A DNA stretch of 41,144 nt from Deltaproteobacteria bacterium (lineage in GTDB: Bacteria; Desulfobacterota; Binatia; Binatales; Binataceae). Made by a program: the position numbers and the translations under genes. Location: assembly GCA_027317185.1 (NCBI GenBank), contig DAHVFB010000018.1, forward strand, positions 1 through 41,144, given 5' to 3'. Positions 25,986 through 34,915 of this stretch are shown in pieces. The notes under the pieces are model-generated. The model was not told where the DNA came from and ran no database searches. It worked only from the letters and a program-made list of their open reading frames with translations. Every line of letters begins with the position of its first letter. Position 1 is the first letter of the stretch.

Positions 25986-28000
25986 TGACTCAGGGCTATG
26001 TTCCGTTCGCGCATGGAGGCGATTGGCGCGGGCTCGGCGCATACGAACAAAAATTGCGCGAGGCCGAAGCGGGCGCGGAAGCGCTGAATCTGCCGGCCCA
26101 CTCCATCCATATAGCGATCGAGATCGCGGCGCTCCAACCTGAATTGACGCCGGCGCATCAGTACGCGCTGATTTTATTGATCCTGATTTCGATGGCGGCG
26201 CTGCAGGAAGGCAGTACGCGATTTCCGGTGACCGGGAGCAAGGCCGCCGAACCGATCCGGCGGATGCTCAAAGCTTTTTGCGGCAGCGTGCCGATAGATG
26301 ATGCGATCGCGGCAATTGAAGCGCTGCTGGAAACGAACGTGGCGCAGGGCGTGGTCGGAAAAACGCCAGACGAGTACAAACCGCTGCTTTATCTAAAGCC
26401 GTACATTTATCAGCAACGAATCAGAAGCGCCGAAGCCGCGCTGTCCGCAAAGCTGGCGAATTTGATCCGCCAGCCTGCATATCCCGCGCTAAACCTGAGC
26501 AGCATACGCGAGGCGCTGGTCGACGTGGGCGATCGGCCAAGGATGCTGCATGGCAAACCGTTGATGCTGTCGCCCGAGCAAAGCGCGGCGGTGCAAGCGG
26601 CGCTTACCGCGCGTCTGACTATCATCTCGGGCGGACCGGGCACCGGCAAAACGTCGATCGTGCTGGCAATTCTGCGCGTCCTGGCGCGGCTTGGTCTCGC
26701 GTCCGAAGATATTATTCTGGGCGCGCCGACCGGTAAGGCTGCCTATCGGATTCGCGAAAGCTTTTTAGACGGGTTGCGTCAGATACCAAACCCGTCCGCC
26801 ACGGACCAGGCGCTGATTGACAATCATCCGGATCCTTCGACGGTCCATCGGCTGCTGGGATATTCATCGAGCCGCGATCGCTTTTTGTATCATCGCAACA
26901 ACCAGCTTGCGCACTCAGTTTTGATTATCGATGAAAGCTCGATGCTTGACTTGGCGATGATGGAACGGCTGCTCGATGCTATCAGGCCCGACGCCAGGCT
27001 GATCCTGTTGGGCGACGCCGATCAACTGCCTTCGGTCGCCGCCGGCGCGATCTTTCGGGACTTGCTGAGAACACCAGGGCGCCGAGGCGAACCCTCGAAT
27101 CCAGTTGCCCTCGCGTCAATGCGCCTAACCCGGAGCTACCGGCTGAATCAGTCCGGCACGGCGGGGACGTCGCTGGCGAAGGTCTCCAGTGCGGTAAATG
27201 AAGGGCGCACGGAAGTTTTCGATTCGACTGCGCCGGACGGGGCGGTGGCGTTTCGCGATTCGATCGAGGCGCTGAAGTTCGAGGGGGTCGAGTACCTCGC
27301 CGGCCTGCCGCGAGCGTCCAGCGGCTTGCTCGATCGATGGTACCACGAGCAGGTGTGGGGCGATCGCGAACTGCACAGGCTGGCGCAACGCGACTATGAA
27401 CTGGATGCAAGCGGTGGCTTCGCGGCGGCCGAACAAGAATACCTTAACCACCTGTTCACCTGCCTCGGACGAGCGAAAATCCTTTGTGTCACGCGGGTGC
27501 TCGACAACGGATCGGATTGGATTAATGCCGCGATGCATCGACGGGCCGCGCACGATCTTAATCGCGATCCGGAGCGCACTCGATTTTTCCCCGGGGAACC
27601 AGTGATCGTTTTACATAACGATTACGAGCGGCGGCTGTTTAACGGCGATCAGGGGCTGGTGCTTAGAGTCCGCGATGGCAGCGCCAAGCGGCCGACTTCG
27701 ATGGTGGTGTTTGCCCGCGACGGTCATTTCGTTGCCTTCGGCCTCGACCTTCTGCGTGAGGAGTTGGAGCTTTGCTACGCGATGACGGTGCATAAGGCCC
27801 AGGGTTCGGAGTTCGATGCGATCGCGCTGATATTGCCTGACAAGGACCTGCCGCTGCTGACTCGTGAGGTGGTTTACACGGGAATCAGCCGCGCCCGCCA
27901 TAGCGCAGTCATGATCGGCCGGCCCGAGATGCTCCGCCTCGCGATCAGCCGCAAGCTCGAGCGTTATTCCGGGCTGGATGAAATGTTGGCGATGGTTTAG
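25985..28000 (+). CDS. recD: Exodeoxyribonuclease V subunit RecD
   Basis: This is the 5'-3' SF1B helicase subunit of RecBCD. From the GTG at 25985, which shares a base with the recB stop, it has 671 residues, slightly more than E. coli RecD. An in-frame ATG at 25919 would extend it into recB and is less likely; a G-rich run just before 25985 can serve as ribosome binding site. The Walker A motif is GGPGTGKT (about K222). LIIDESSMLD (Walker B), GDADQLPSV, TRSYRLNQSG, TVHKAQGSEFD and YTGISRAR follow in order. A helical N-terminal domain, expected to contact RecC, precedes them. RecD2-type N-terminal helix-hairpin motifs were not seen. Confidence 0.95.
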   Translation: MTQGYVPFAHGGDWRGLGAYEQKLREAEAGAEALNLPAHSIHIAIEIAALQPELTPAHQYALILLILISMAALQEGSTRFPVTGSKAAEPIRRMLKAFCGSVPIDDAIAAIEALLETNVAQGVVGKTPDEYKPLLYLKPYIYQQRIRSAEAALSAKLANLIRQPAYPALNLSSIREALVDVGDRPRMLHGKPLMLSPEQSAAVQAALTARLTIISGGPGTGKTSIVLAILRVLARLGLASEDIILGAPTGKAAYRIRESFLDGLRQIPNPSATDQALIDNHPDPSTVHRLLGYSSSRDRFLYHRNNQLAHSVLIIDESSMLDLAMMERLLDAIRPDARLILLGDADQLPSVAAGAIFRDLLRTPGRRGEPSNPVALASMRLTRSYRLNQSGTAGTSLAKVSSAVNEGRTEVFDSTAPDGAVAFRDSIEALKFEGVEYLAGLPRASSGLLDRWYHEQVWGDRELHRLAQRDYELDASGGFAAAEQEYLNHLFTCLGRAKILCVTRVLDNGSDWINAAMHRRAAHDLNRDPERTRFFPGEPVIVLHNDYERRLFNGDQGLVLRVRDGSAKRPTSMVVFARDGHFVAFGLDLLREELELCYAMTVHKAQGSEFDAIALILPDKDLPLLTREVVYTGISRARHSAVMIGRPEMLRLAISRKLERYSGLDEMLAMV

Positions 28001-28109
28001 AGCGCCGGGCCTTGCACGAAACGAACCGGCATACTTACCAATATCGCTGATATTTACTTGCGAAGCTTCCTTTATACGGGTTATTCCGCGTAGTGAACGC
28101 GAGACCCCA

Positions 28110-28766
28110 GTGAACAGCGCAGATCTCGGAATCAGAAATAAGCTGATGAAGCTTTCGGTGTGGAAAGCTCTGCAGCCGCTATTTAGCTTGCAGTGCGTGT
28201 TCGCTTTCGATCTTGCGCTTGCGAGCGAGCTTCCGTTCGGCACCAGGCCATTACCACAGGGAACCACTGTCAGTATTCTCCAAGGTCTGGATGATTTGGA
28301 ACCAGCTTCGGCCGCACTGAAGTTTGCCGCGATGCCGCGCTCTATCATCAAGCGCAGATTGACACGCGGCGACGCGGTAGCAGTGGCTTTCGTGGGTAAA
28401 GAGTTGGCAGCCTATACCTGGGTTACCTTCACCGAAGTGTGGATTTCGGAAATTCGTCGAACGCTGGTCCTGCGCGAAGATGAGGCGGTTCAATTCGACA
28501 CGCTGGTGATGCCGCGATGGCGCGGAAGAGGACTGCAATATGGCTTAACGCGGCCGGTACTGCAGAATCTTGCCCAACGCGAATACCGGCGCACACTGGC
28601 CTGGGTAAATCTGTTCAACCAGCGATCGATGAAAAACCAGATCAGGCAGGGTAAGCGCAGAATATCGACCATCATCAGCGTTCCCGCGCTTAACCTGGTC
28701 TGGCCGCAAAACAATCCGCCAGACGCTCCGCTTATTTTACTTTCGGCGGAGCCTGAATTTATTTAG
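28110..28766 (+). CDS. GNAT-like acyltransferase
   Basis: This is a 218-residue protein with a GNAT-type fold. The motif LVMPRWRGRGLQYGLTRPVL resembles the acetyl-CoA pyrophosphate loop (R/Q-x-x-G-x-G/A), and VNLFNQRSMKNQIRQGKRR matches the following conserved Asn helix. The N-terminal NKLMKLSVWKALQPLFSL segment resembles GNATs seen in extracellular polysaccharide regions. The GTG at 28110 keeps that segment; an ATG at 28146 also fits, and neither has a strong ribosome binding site. A longer open frame reaches back to 27978 inside recD but lacks protein character there. It is followed, after about 450 bp, by a polysaccharide flippase, which supports a role in modifying surface glycans, though the substrate is unknown. 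Confidence 0.65.
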   Translation: MNSADLGIRNKLMKLSVWKALQPLFSLQCVFAFDLALASELPFGTRPLPQGTTVSILQGLDDLEPASAALKFAAMPRSIIKRRLTRGDAVAVAFVGKELAAYTWVTFTEVWISEIRRTLVLREDEAVQFDTLVMPRWRGRGLQYGLTRPVLQNLAQREYRRTLAWVNLFNQRSMKNQIRQGKRRISTIISVPALNLVWPQNNPPDAPLILLSAEPEFI

Positions 28767-29216
28767 GCGGTTAGCGATGAAAGGCCGCTCATCTAACCGT
28801 TGGCATACCGTCATCGTCATCGGGCCGCACAGCTATATTCATTCCTGTGACCTTAACTTCCAATACCTTCATTTTTGTCGACTTGTCAGCATGAAGAATA
28901 CGCAAGCATAGCCGATCGTGGTGAATAGCTGTCCGGTGTGCAAAAAATCTTCAGCTATCCAGAGCATATGACCAGTACCTATCCTATGGAACTACAGCTT
29001 TAAGCTGTAGTTTTCTCTAATTCATCCGAGGAACAAAGTAACCGGGATATTTATAAATTCGGTTAGATATCTGCAACTCCAACCTGGGATTCACGATACT
29101 CAGAAGAGGCAGTTCACGTTGGCCGAGGCAGCCACGCCGGGCGGCGCTGAACCACAGGGTAACGTGACCTTCCACGCAGGAAATATAATTTTGTTGGTAA
29201 GTTAGATAAGTTGCGA
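28767..29216. other. AT-rich intergenic region
   Basis: This 450-bp stretch between the GNAT and flippase genes is clearly richer in A and T than the rest of the window. It contains a terminator-like hairpin (listed separately) and an imperfect dyad just after the GNAT stop, GGTTAG at 28770-28775 with CTAACC at 28794-28799. No reading frame with coding character was seen on either strand. The downstream half may hold the flippase promoter, but no boxes could be fixed with confidence. Confidence 0.5.
28991..29020 (+). terminator. Rho-independent terminator-like hairpin
   Basis: AACTACAGCT at 28991-29000 and AGCTGTAGTT at 29004-29013 form a perfect 10-bp stem with a very short loop (opening of the last pair leaves a normal tetraloop or larger). 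A T-rich run, TTTTCTCT, overlaps and follows the right arm. The stem is only moderately GC-rich. It lies 225 bp after the GNAT stop and about 200 bp before the flippase start, so it would separate the two transcripts. Confidence 0.5.
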
Positions 29217-30716
29217 ATGCCGTCAGAAAGCCCACCAGAGCAGCAGGTAAAACCTGAGTCGTCCCTGTCGCAGGGCTTCGCGCGCAGCGTACGTCTTAAC
29301 ACCTATGCCGAGATGGGTGTTCAGCTACTGCGCGTGGGAGGATTTGTGCTGGTGGCGCGCGCCCTTGAGCCCGGCGATTTCGGCCTATTCAAGTTGCTGG
29401 TGGTCATAAGCGCCCTCACCACCCTTACTTGTCAATTTGGAATTCCTAACGCTCTGGTGCAAAAGCGCGATCTGCGGCCCGATCATGAAGCCTCCGGATT
29501 CTGGTTTTCCTCCGGCCTGACCGTGATAGTCATCGGAAGCCTCTATAGTGGCTGCTGGCTTATCGCCGGATTGATGAAGATGCCGGCCATGGTTCCAAGT
29601 ATTCGTTTGCTGACGATACCACTGATTATCGAAGCGATGTCTGGTATCCCAGCGGCCAGGCTGAGGCGGCGGCTGAATTTCGGTCCGATCGCGAGCGCCG
29701 AAGTGGCGGCGGAAATTGTATTCCTCTCCACTGCGATGATTTTCCTGTGGGTGCTTCATCTGCCGCGCTGGAGTCTGGTGGCCGGGCTCGCCGTGCGCCA
29801 CGTGGTTCATGGCAGTTGGATTTGGATTGCCGATGGCTATGTGCCGCGCACGCTGCCGCGGTTGCACGCGTTTCAGGAGATTGCATATTTCGCTTTGTGC
29901 GTCTGGTGCGGCGCCGCCTTGCAGACCTTATCCGCCAATATCGATTACTTTCTGGTAGGACGGCTGCTTGGGCCGGCGGCGCTCGGCTTTTATGCGATGG
30001 CGTGGGATCTATTGCGGTTCGTTCCCGATCGTCTTCATCGGATAGCGGGCCGCGTGACATTGCCTGAATTCTGTCGGCTGCAAAATTCCGATCGCGAACT
30101 GGGGCAGGCCTACGTGAATTTTCTGGGTTACGTGGCGCTGATAGTGCTGCCGATTATCGCCTGCGTGGCGGTGGCCGCGCCGGTACTGATCGGTGTACTC
30201 TATGGTCCTCGATGGGTTCCGACCGCGCTGCCCTTGCGCCTACTGGCGCCGGGCGTTGCATTGATCGGGCTGCGTTTGGGCATGAGCTCAGTGTTTCTCG
30301 CCAAAAATCGCCCGGTTCTCGATATCTATTTTCACCTCGGAAGGCTCGCGCTGGTGGTTTTAGTGGTATGGGAGCTTGCCCGTTACGGAATTGGCGGGGT
30401 GGCGCTTGGAATGACGTCGGTTGAGAGCCTGGTGACCGGCGCCGGACTATTGCTCGCGTGCCGGATGGCAGGGTTGAAAATCACCGATCTGGCGACGCCA
30501 GTCTTCGCCGCGCTCGAAACTGCGCTGGTCTGTGGTGTGAGTGCCGCAGTCGGCAAGTATTTGGGCATTCTGGCCGGTTTCGATGGAGCGTTACTGCTGC
30601 CGTTCATCGCCGTACCGCCAAGCTTGCTATTCTGGTTTTTTCACGGCCGCACGCTAATCCGCTTTTTTGTCCGTCCCAAGGTGCACAGTTCAGCTCCCGA
30701 TTTTTCGGCCACCTGA
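29217..30716 (+). CDS. Polysaccharide flippase (Wzx/MOP family)
   Basis: This is a membrane protein of 499 residues with about 12 to 14 hydrophobic segments. It is expected to flip lipid-linked oligosaccharides across the inner membrane. Typical features: an amphipathic N-terminus leading to LNTYAEMGVQLLRVGGFVLVARALEPGDFGLF, a pattern common to Wzx proteins; NIDYFLVGRLLGPAALGFYAMAWDL in the middle; and PVLIGVLYGPRW later. The ATG at 29217 is chosen over the TTG at 29211, with no strong ribosome binding site. No polymerase or other assembly gene is adjacent; the MFS gene follows. The substrate cannot be inferred. Confidence 0.88.
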   Translation: MPSESPPEQQVKPESSLSQGFARSVRLNTYAEMGVQLLRVGGFVLVARALEPGDFGLFKLLVVISALTTLTCQFGIPNALVQKRDLRPDHEASGFWFSSGLTVIVIGSLYSGCWLIAGLMKMPAMVPSIRLLTIPLIIEAMSGIPAARLRRRLNFGPIASAEVAAEIVFLSTAMIFLWVLHLPRWSLVAGLAVRHVVHGSWIWIADGYVPRTLPRLHAFQEIAYFALCVWCGAALQTLSANIDYFLVGRLLGPAALGFYAMAWDLLRFVPDRLHRIAGRVTLPEFCRLQNSDRELGQAYVNFLGYVALIVLPIIACVAVAAPVLIGVLYGPRWVPTALPLRLLAPGVALIGLRLGMSSVFLAKNRPVLDIYFHLGRLALVVLVVWELARYGIGGVALGMTSVESLVTGAGLLLACRMAGLKITDLATPVFAALETALVCGVSAAVGKYLGILAGFDGALLLPFIAVPPSLLFWFFHGRTLIRFFVRPKVHSSAPDFSAT

Positions 30717-30800
30717 TTTTTACAAACGGCGGATCCCAGATTCGCCAGTGGTAAACCGGCTGTCGGGCAACTATCCTGCCGGTCCATCAGGTGTCGATTG

Positions 30801-32090
30801 ATGGCGAGCTCACCAATTGAAATGCCCACGGCGGCGGTTAGCACATGGCCGCGCCGATATACCATAGTGCTATTGTTCGCGCTGGGCACGGCGCTTTGTT
30901 ACATCGATCGGGTTAACATTTCGATCGCGATCATTCCGCTTGCTCGCGATCGTGGCTATGGTCCTGAAACTCAGGGCCTGGTCCTGTCGGCTTTCTTTTG
31001 GGGCTATATCTGGCTACAGATGCTCGGCGGCTGGCTGGCCGACCGATATGGCGGCAAGCGGGTTCTGATGGCTGGTGTCGCGACGTGGTCGTTGGCGACT
31101 GCATTGACTCCGGTGGCGGCCTCGATTTCTTTCGATGCTTTGCTTGCCGCACGCGTGATACTCGGAGCGGGGGAAGCGCTTAATTTTCCGGCGGTACACA
31201 GTATCGCCGCGCGATGGACGGTCGCGACCGAACGCGCACGGGCAATTTCGCTTCATTTCAGTGGCTTATGCCTGGGTACAATGATCGCCTTGCTGGTGAG
31301 TCCGGCGATCGTGCTGACACTTGGCTGGCCCTCGGTGTTCTATCTGTCGGGCGGTCTCGGAATCGTATGGCTGGCGCTCTGGCAATTAAAAGCCGCGAAC
31401 GCGCCGGAAAATTGCTCAGGCGTATCGTCCCACGAGATGGCCGTCATCGCCGCAGGCCGCCCCGATCTACCGCTAGCGGAAAACATCCCGTGGGGTGCGA
31501 TCTTCCGCGAAAAGGCGGTCTGGGCGATCGTGATCGCCCATCTGTGTAACAACTTCGGCTTCTACATCATCCTGCTATGGCTGCCGAGCTATCTCGCGCA
31601 CAACTTCCAGGTGCCGATGGCGCGATTAGGCTTTATGTCGGTTGTTCCCTATGCGGTCGCGTTCCTGGTTCAAATCGGCAGTGGATGGATTGCGGATGTG
31701 CTGCAAAGGCATGGATTCGGGCTTACGGCGGTGCGGAAATCCATGCAGACGGCAGCGTTTGCGCTCGGAGCGCTGCCGTTACTGGTGCTACCAACCGCCA
31801 ATTCAGCTCAGACGGCGATAACTCTCGTTACGCTATCCATTGGCGGTTCAGCTTTAGGCGCGGGCGCCTATGCTGTGAATCATCTCGATGTCGCCCCGCG
31901 CTATGCAGGGATTTTGATGGGCTTGTCGAATACTTTCGCCACGATCCCCGGTATCGTCGGGGTGGCCTTGACCGGGTACATCCTCGAAAAAACCAACTCG
32001 TTTGCTGCAATGTTCTACCTGACTGCAATCGTTTACTGCCTGGGGATGGTTTGCTATTTAAAATTAGGTAGTGGCGATCGAAAGATTTAA
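30801..32090 (+). CDS. MFS transporter, probable organic-anion symporter (ACS-like)
   Basis: This major facilitator superfamily permease has 429 residues and 12 predicted membrane segments. The N-terminal part has LCYIDRVNISIAI, the signature of the anion:cation symporter (ACS) branch, and the loop 2-3 motif GGWLADRYGGKR, the MFS motif A. Members of this branch carry organic or inorganic anions such as sugar acids, phthalate or phosphate. The transported compound cannot be told here. The ATG at 30801 has AGGTG seven bases upstream and is preferred to the TTG at 30798. It starts 84 bp after the flippase; co-transcription is possible but a functional link is not clear. Confidence 0.88.
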   Translation: MASSPIEMPTAAVSTWPRRYTIVLLFALGTALCYIDRVNISIAIIPLARDRGYGPETQGLVLSAFFWGYIWLQMLGGWLADRYGGKRVLMAGVATWSLATALTPVAASISFDALLAARVILGAGEALNFPAVHSIAARWTVATERARAISLHFSGLCLGTMIALLVSPAIVLTLGWPSVFYLSGGLGIVWLALWQLKAANAPENCSGVSSHEMAVIAAGRPDLPLAENIPWGAIFREKAVWAIVIAHLCNNFGFYIILLWLPSYLAHNFQVPMARLGFMSVVPYAVAFLVQIGSGWIADVLQRHGFGLTAVRKSMQTAAFALGALPLLVLPTANSAQTAITLVTLSIGGSALGAGAYAVNHLDVAPRYAGILMGLSNTFATIPGIVGVALTGYILEKTNSFAAMFYLTAIVYCLGMVCYLKLGSGDRKI

Positions 32091-32171
32091 CTGGTAGAAC
32101 CCTTTCCGGTCGGCCCCGTTGAATTGTTGCTGTCGTTTTTGCCCACAACGTCTTCGCACCGGAAAAAATAT

Positions 32172-32246
32172 GCGTGCGTACCCAAGGGGCAAGGGCATCG
32201 GCCGCAAACCGGTGATAGGGGGGTTCGAATCCCCCCGCACGCTCCA
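32172..32246 (+). tRNA. tRNA-Cys (anticodon GCA), C at position 33
   Basis: The 75-nt sequence folds as a cloverleaf with encoded CCA. Acceptor stem GCGTGCG (32172-32178) pairs perfectly with CGCACGC (32236-32242). The D arm has a 3-bp CCC/GGG stem with loop AAGGGGCAA. The anticodon stem ATCGG/CCGGT holds the loop CCGCAAA (32202-32208), giving anticodon GCA. The T arm is GGGGG-TTCGAAT-CCCCC. Discriminator T73 (32243) and G15 with G48 agree with known tRNA-Cys identity features. Two bases are odd: position 33 is C, where U is nearly universal, and the D stem starts C10-G25 not G10-C25. It may be a working variant or a decaying copy. It lies between the convergent MFS and RND genes. Confidence 0.88.
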
Positions 32247-32264
32247 CCATTTTCCGTTTAAGGG

Positions 32265-34772
32265 TTATGACACCGCCCTTATCGATTGCGGTTCCCGGCG
32301 GCCCTGCCCGGGCGGCCTTAAAAAACGCGGACGAAGCCACGCGATCATAGCCGGCAGGATCAGCACGCCGGCCACCAGATTCGCGACCAGCAGCAAGATC
32401 AACATGCTACTCATCTGGCTGTGAAACAGCAGAGGTGAGAATGACCACGGCAGCAGCCCGCCCGCCATCACAGCGAAGGTGGCGAACACCCAGCGGCCGG
32501 TGCCGCCGATAGCAGTCACCAGCGCCGCATCCAAAGCGTATCCGTTCCGCACTTCATCGCGGACTCGAAATACTATGTAGATTCCATAGTTGATGCCCAA
32601 TCCCGCGCCGAGTGAAAGGATAGGGATTATATCGATGGTCAAACCAATGCCCCGCAACCACATATAAATGAAGGCGGCCACGCTCGCCATCACGCAAACC
32701 GCACCAAAGAGTATGCCGGCTGCGATGGATCGAAACATCAGAGCGCAGCACACCACGATGGTGGCAAGGGCAAACAAAAGATTCAGAAGGTTGAGCCTGG
32801 CCAGCACGTTGTCAGTGGCCAGCACCACACCGGCATCGCCACCTAGGTAACGCATTTTGACCTGGTTGAGCGCTGGATCGGAGGCTACCCGATCGCGTAC
32901 GAAGTCGTCAATTTCGTTATGCACGCGCTGCAGGCGCACGTAGTTCTGATCGCGCAGCAGCACGCGGATACACGAGGTGGTCATGGCCGGTGATTTGGCG
33001 AAGAACGAGCGGATATCATCCGAGGTGGCGCTGCTGAAAAACATCATCCAGATGGTGCCAGTTAAAGTGTTTTCCGCAGGCGTCGCTAAAAATTTCGGAT
33101 CGCCATAATGAAGCAGCGAGTCGATCGGCCGGACCGCCAGCGAATCGAAGGTCTGAACCGCAGTTACATCGCCACGAATCATCAGATAGGCACCGAGATC
33201 ATGTTCCATCCGGAGCACGTTGGGCGCGATGGCTGACTGTGGATTGGGATAATCGGGGGTGTCCAGCACAATCCATCCGGTGCTGGTCGGCATGAAGCGG
33301 CTGATCTCAGCGTAATCGCGGTTGAGCGTCGAATCGGAGCGAAAGATAGGGATGCTGCTGTTCTGATAGCCGATAGGAATATTGCGCGCCGCGGCAAGAC
33401 CGGCCATCGCGACCATAATGCCGGCCGCGACCAATCCATTACGCATCGCGCCTGGCCTGACCGGGATCCTGATCAGCCAGTTCCTGAACATTTCGAGGCT
33501 CGGGTTCCGCGCCAGACGGATGAGGGTTCGCCGTCCAAAGCGCCGCGCTTGCGGGGGCCGCAGATAGCTCAACATGATCGGCTGAAGTACGAAAACCATT
33601 GCGAGGCTTGAGGCGAGCCATAGCGCGCCGCCGATTCCGATATGCGTCAGCACCGGAATGTCGCCGAGCGAGACAAAAATTACGCCGGCGACATTTGCCA
33701 GAATCGCCAGCAGGCCGGCCGGCAACATCGCTCCGATCGTTTCCGACAGCGCGGCGCCGTGATCCTCATCGCGAATCTGTTCGTGACGTCCGAGTTCCAG
33801 CACGGCCGCCGATGCCGAATAGGTCGATCCGGATCGCGCCGTGATGAGGCTGTCGTTGCGGTCGAGTTCGTCGTAGTAGCGTCCCTGCCATTGAATTCCA
33901 TGACTGAGATCGCGCGCCATCACGATAAACGGGATGACCAGCATCACCGGGTCGAAGTTGAATCCGCAGACGCCAAGAAATCCAAGCCCCCAGATCGCCG
34001 ATCCCATCGCTGTGATGATCGGCACCCACCATCCGGTACGAGTTCCCAGACTCAGGTACACGATGATCAGCATGGCCGCGACCGAGAGCGCAAAAGTCAC
34101 CAGAATTTGATTCAGTAGGTGATAACCCCATGCCAACGCCATCAGATCGCCGCTGGCGTAGATATGGATGTTGGCGTCTTCATACTGCCGGCGCATCCGC
34201 TCCACACCATCGAACGCGGCTTTATAATCGATACCGCGCTCGTTGAAGCTCGCCACGATCAGCGCGGCTTTGTTGTCGGCGGTAACCAATCCGGCGAGCT
34301 GCGCGCGATGGGTAAGCACATTGCGTTTGAGCTCATCGACCTGCTTTTGGGTCTTCGGCACATTGGGGTACATGAAGGTGTGCAGCACCAATGCGCCGGG
34401 AACCGCATGCGCGTATATCACCCGGTAAGATGCGAGCGAAAATACTTCGTTGTGATTGACGCCCGGAATGCGGTTGACGCCGAATGAGACCGCCTGGATC
34501 TTGTGCAAGGTATCTATGTTGAAGATGTCGCCGTTGCGCACGCGCAACATCAAGACCAGGGTTTGAGCGCGGCCATAGCTGGTTTTGTATTGACTATAAA
34601 GCCTGACGTTCGGATGGTTGGCCGGCAGCAGATCGTCGTAAATAGTGGCGACCCGGACGTGCGCCGCCCAATATGCCATCAACAGCGTGATGATGATGAA
34701 AGCTGCGGCGATCGGATTGCGATAACGTAGGATGAACTCGCCGCGCTTGCGCGCGGAATTTGCGGCGCTCAT
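32265..34772 (-). CDS. RND transporter of the MMPL family
   Basis: This is an inner-membrane protein of 835 residues with the RND duplicated layout: one membrane segment near the N-terminus (about residues 18-40), a large periplasmic loop with DDLLPANHPNV, five to six membrane segments (around VTFALSVAAMLIIVYLSL), a second periplasmic loop and a second set of segments. GLGINYGIYIVFRVRDE in the second half corresponds to the family's segment-4 motif. Proteins of this family export lipids, hopanoids or similar hydrophobic compounds; the cargo here is unknown. The ATG at 34772 is preferred, with a GTG at 34787 as the alternative. No membrane-fusion partner is adjacent. The gene ends 18 bp from the tRNA, convergent with it. 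Confidence 0.88.
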   Translation of the reverse strand: MSAANSARKRGEFILRYRNPIAAAFIIITLLMAYWAAHVRVATIYDDLLPANHPNVRLYSQYKTSYGRAQTLVLMLRVRNGDIFNIDTLHKIQAVSFGVNRIPGVNHNEVFSLASYRVIYAHAVPGALVLHTFMYPNVPKTQKQVDELKRNVLTHRAQLAGLVTADNKAALIVASFNERGIDYKAAFDGVERMRRQYEDANIHIYASGDLMALAWGYHLLNQILVTFALSVAAMLIIVYLSLGTRTGWWVPIITAMGSAIWGLGFLGVCGFNFDPVMLVIPFIVMARDLSHGIQWQGRYYDELDRNDSLITARSGSTYSASAAVLELGRHEQIRDEDHGAALSETIGAMLPAGLLAILANVAGVIFVSLGDIPVLTHIGIGGALWLASSLAMVFVLQPIMLSYLRPPQARRFGRRTLIRLARNPSLEMFRNWLIRIPVRPGAMRNGLVAAGIMVAMAGLAAARNIPIGYQNSSIPIFRSDSTLNRDYAEISRFMPTSTGWIVLDTPDYPNPQSAIAPNVLRMEHDLGAYLMIRGDVTAVQTFDSLAVRPIDSLLHYGDPKFLATPAENTLTGTIWMMFFSSATSDDIRSFFAKSPAMTTSCIRVLLRDQNYVRLQRVHNEIDDFVRDRVASDPALNQVKMRYLGGDAGVVLATDNVLARLNLLNLLFALATIVVCCALMFRSIAAGILFGAVCVMASVAAFIYMWLRGIGLTIDIIPILSLGAGLGINYGIYIVFRVRDEVRNGYALDAALVTAIGGTGRWVFATFAVMAGGLLPWSFSPLLFHSQMSSMLILLLVANLVAGVLILPAMIAWLRPRFLRPPGQGRREPQSIRAVS

Positions 34773-34915
34773 GCCTGCGCGTCCCACGCCGGGCGATTGC
34801 GGTTGTGATAGTTGCGGTCGCGGCGATCAAACCGATAATTCATGGCTCCCCCGTAACCCGACATACAAAGGTGCGAGCCGCGTTTCAAGGCAAATGTGAA
34901 TATTGGCGCGAGATT

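Noticed and set aside
28770-28799. Dyad right after the GNAT stop as a terminator
   Set aside because: Imperfect stem with a bulge and no T run; the hairpin at 28991 is the better candidate.
29017-29235. Minus-strand 72-residue frame before the flippase
   Set aside because: It overlaps the flippase start, has no ribosome binding site and no recognisable domain.
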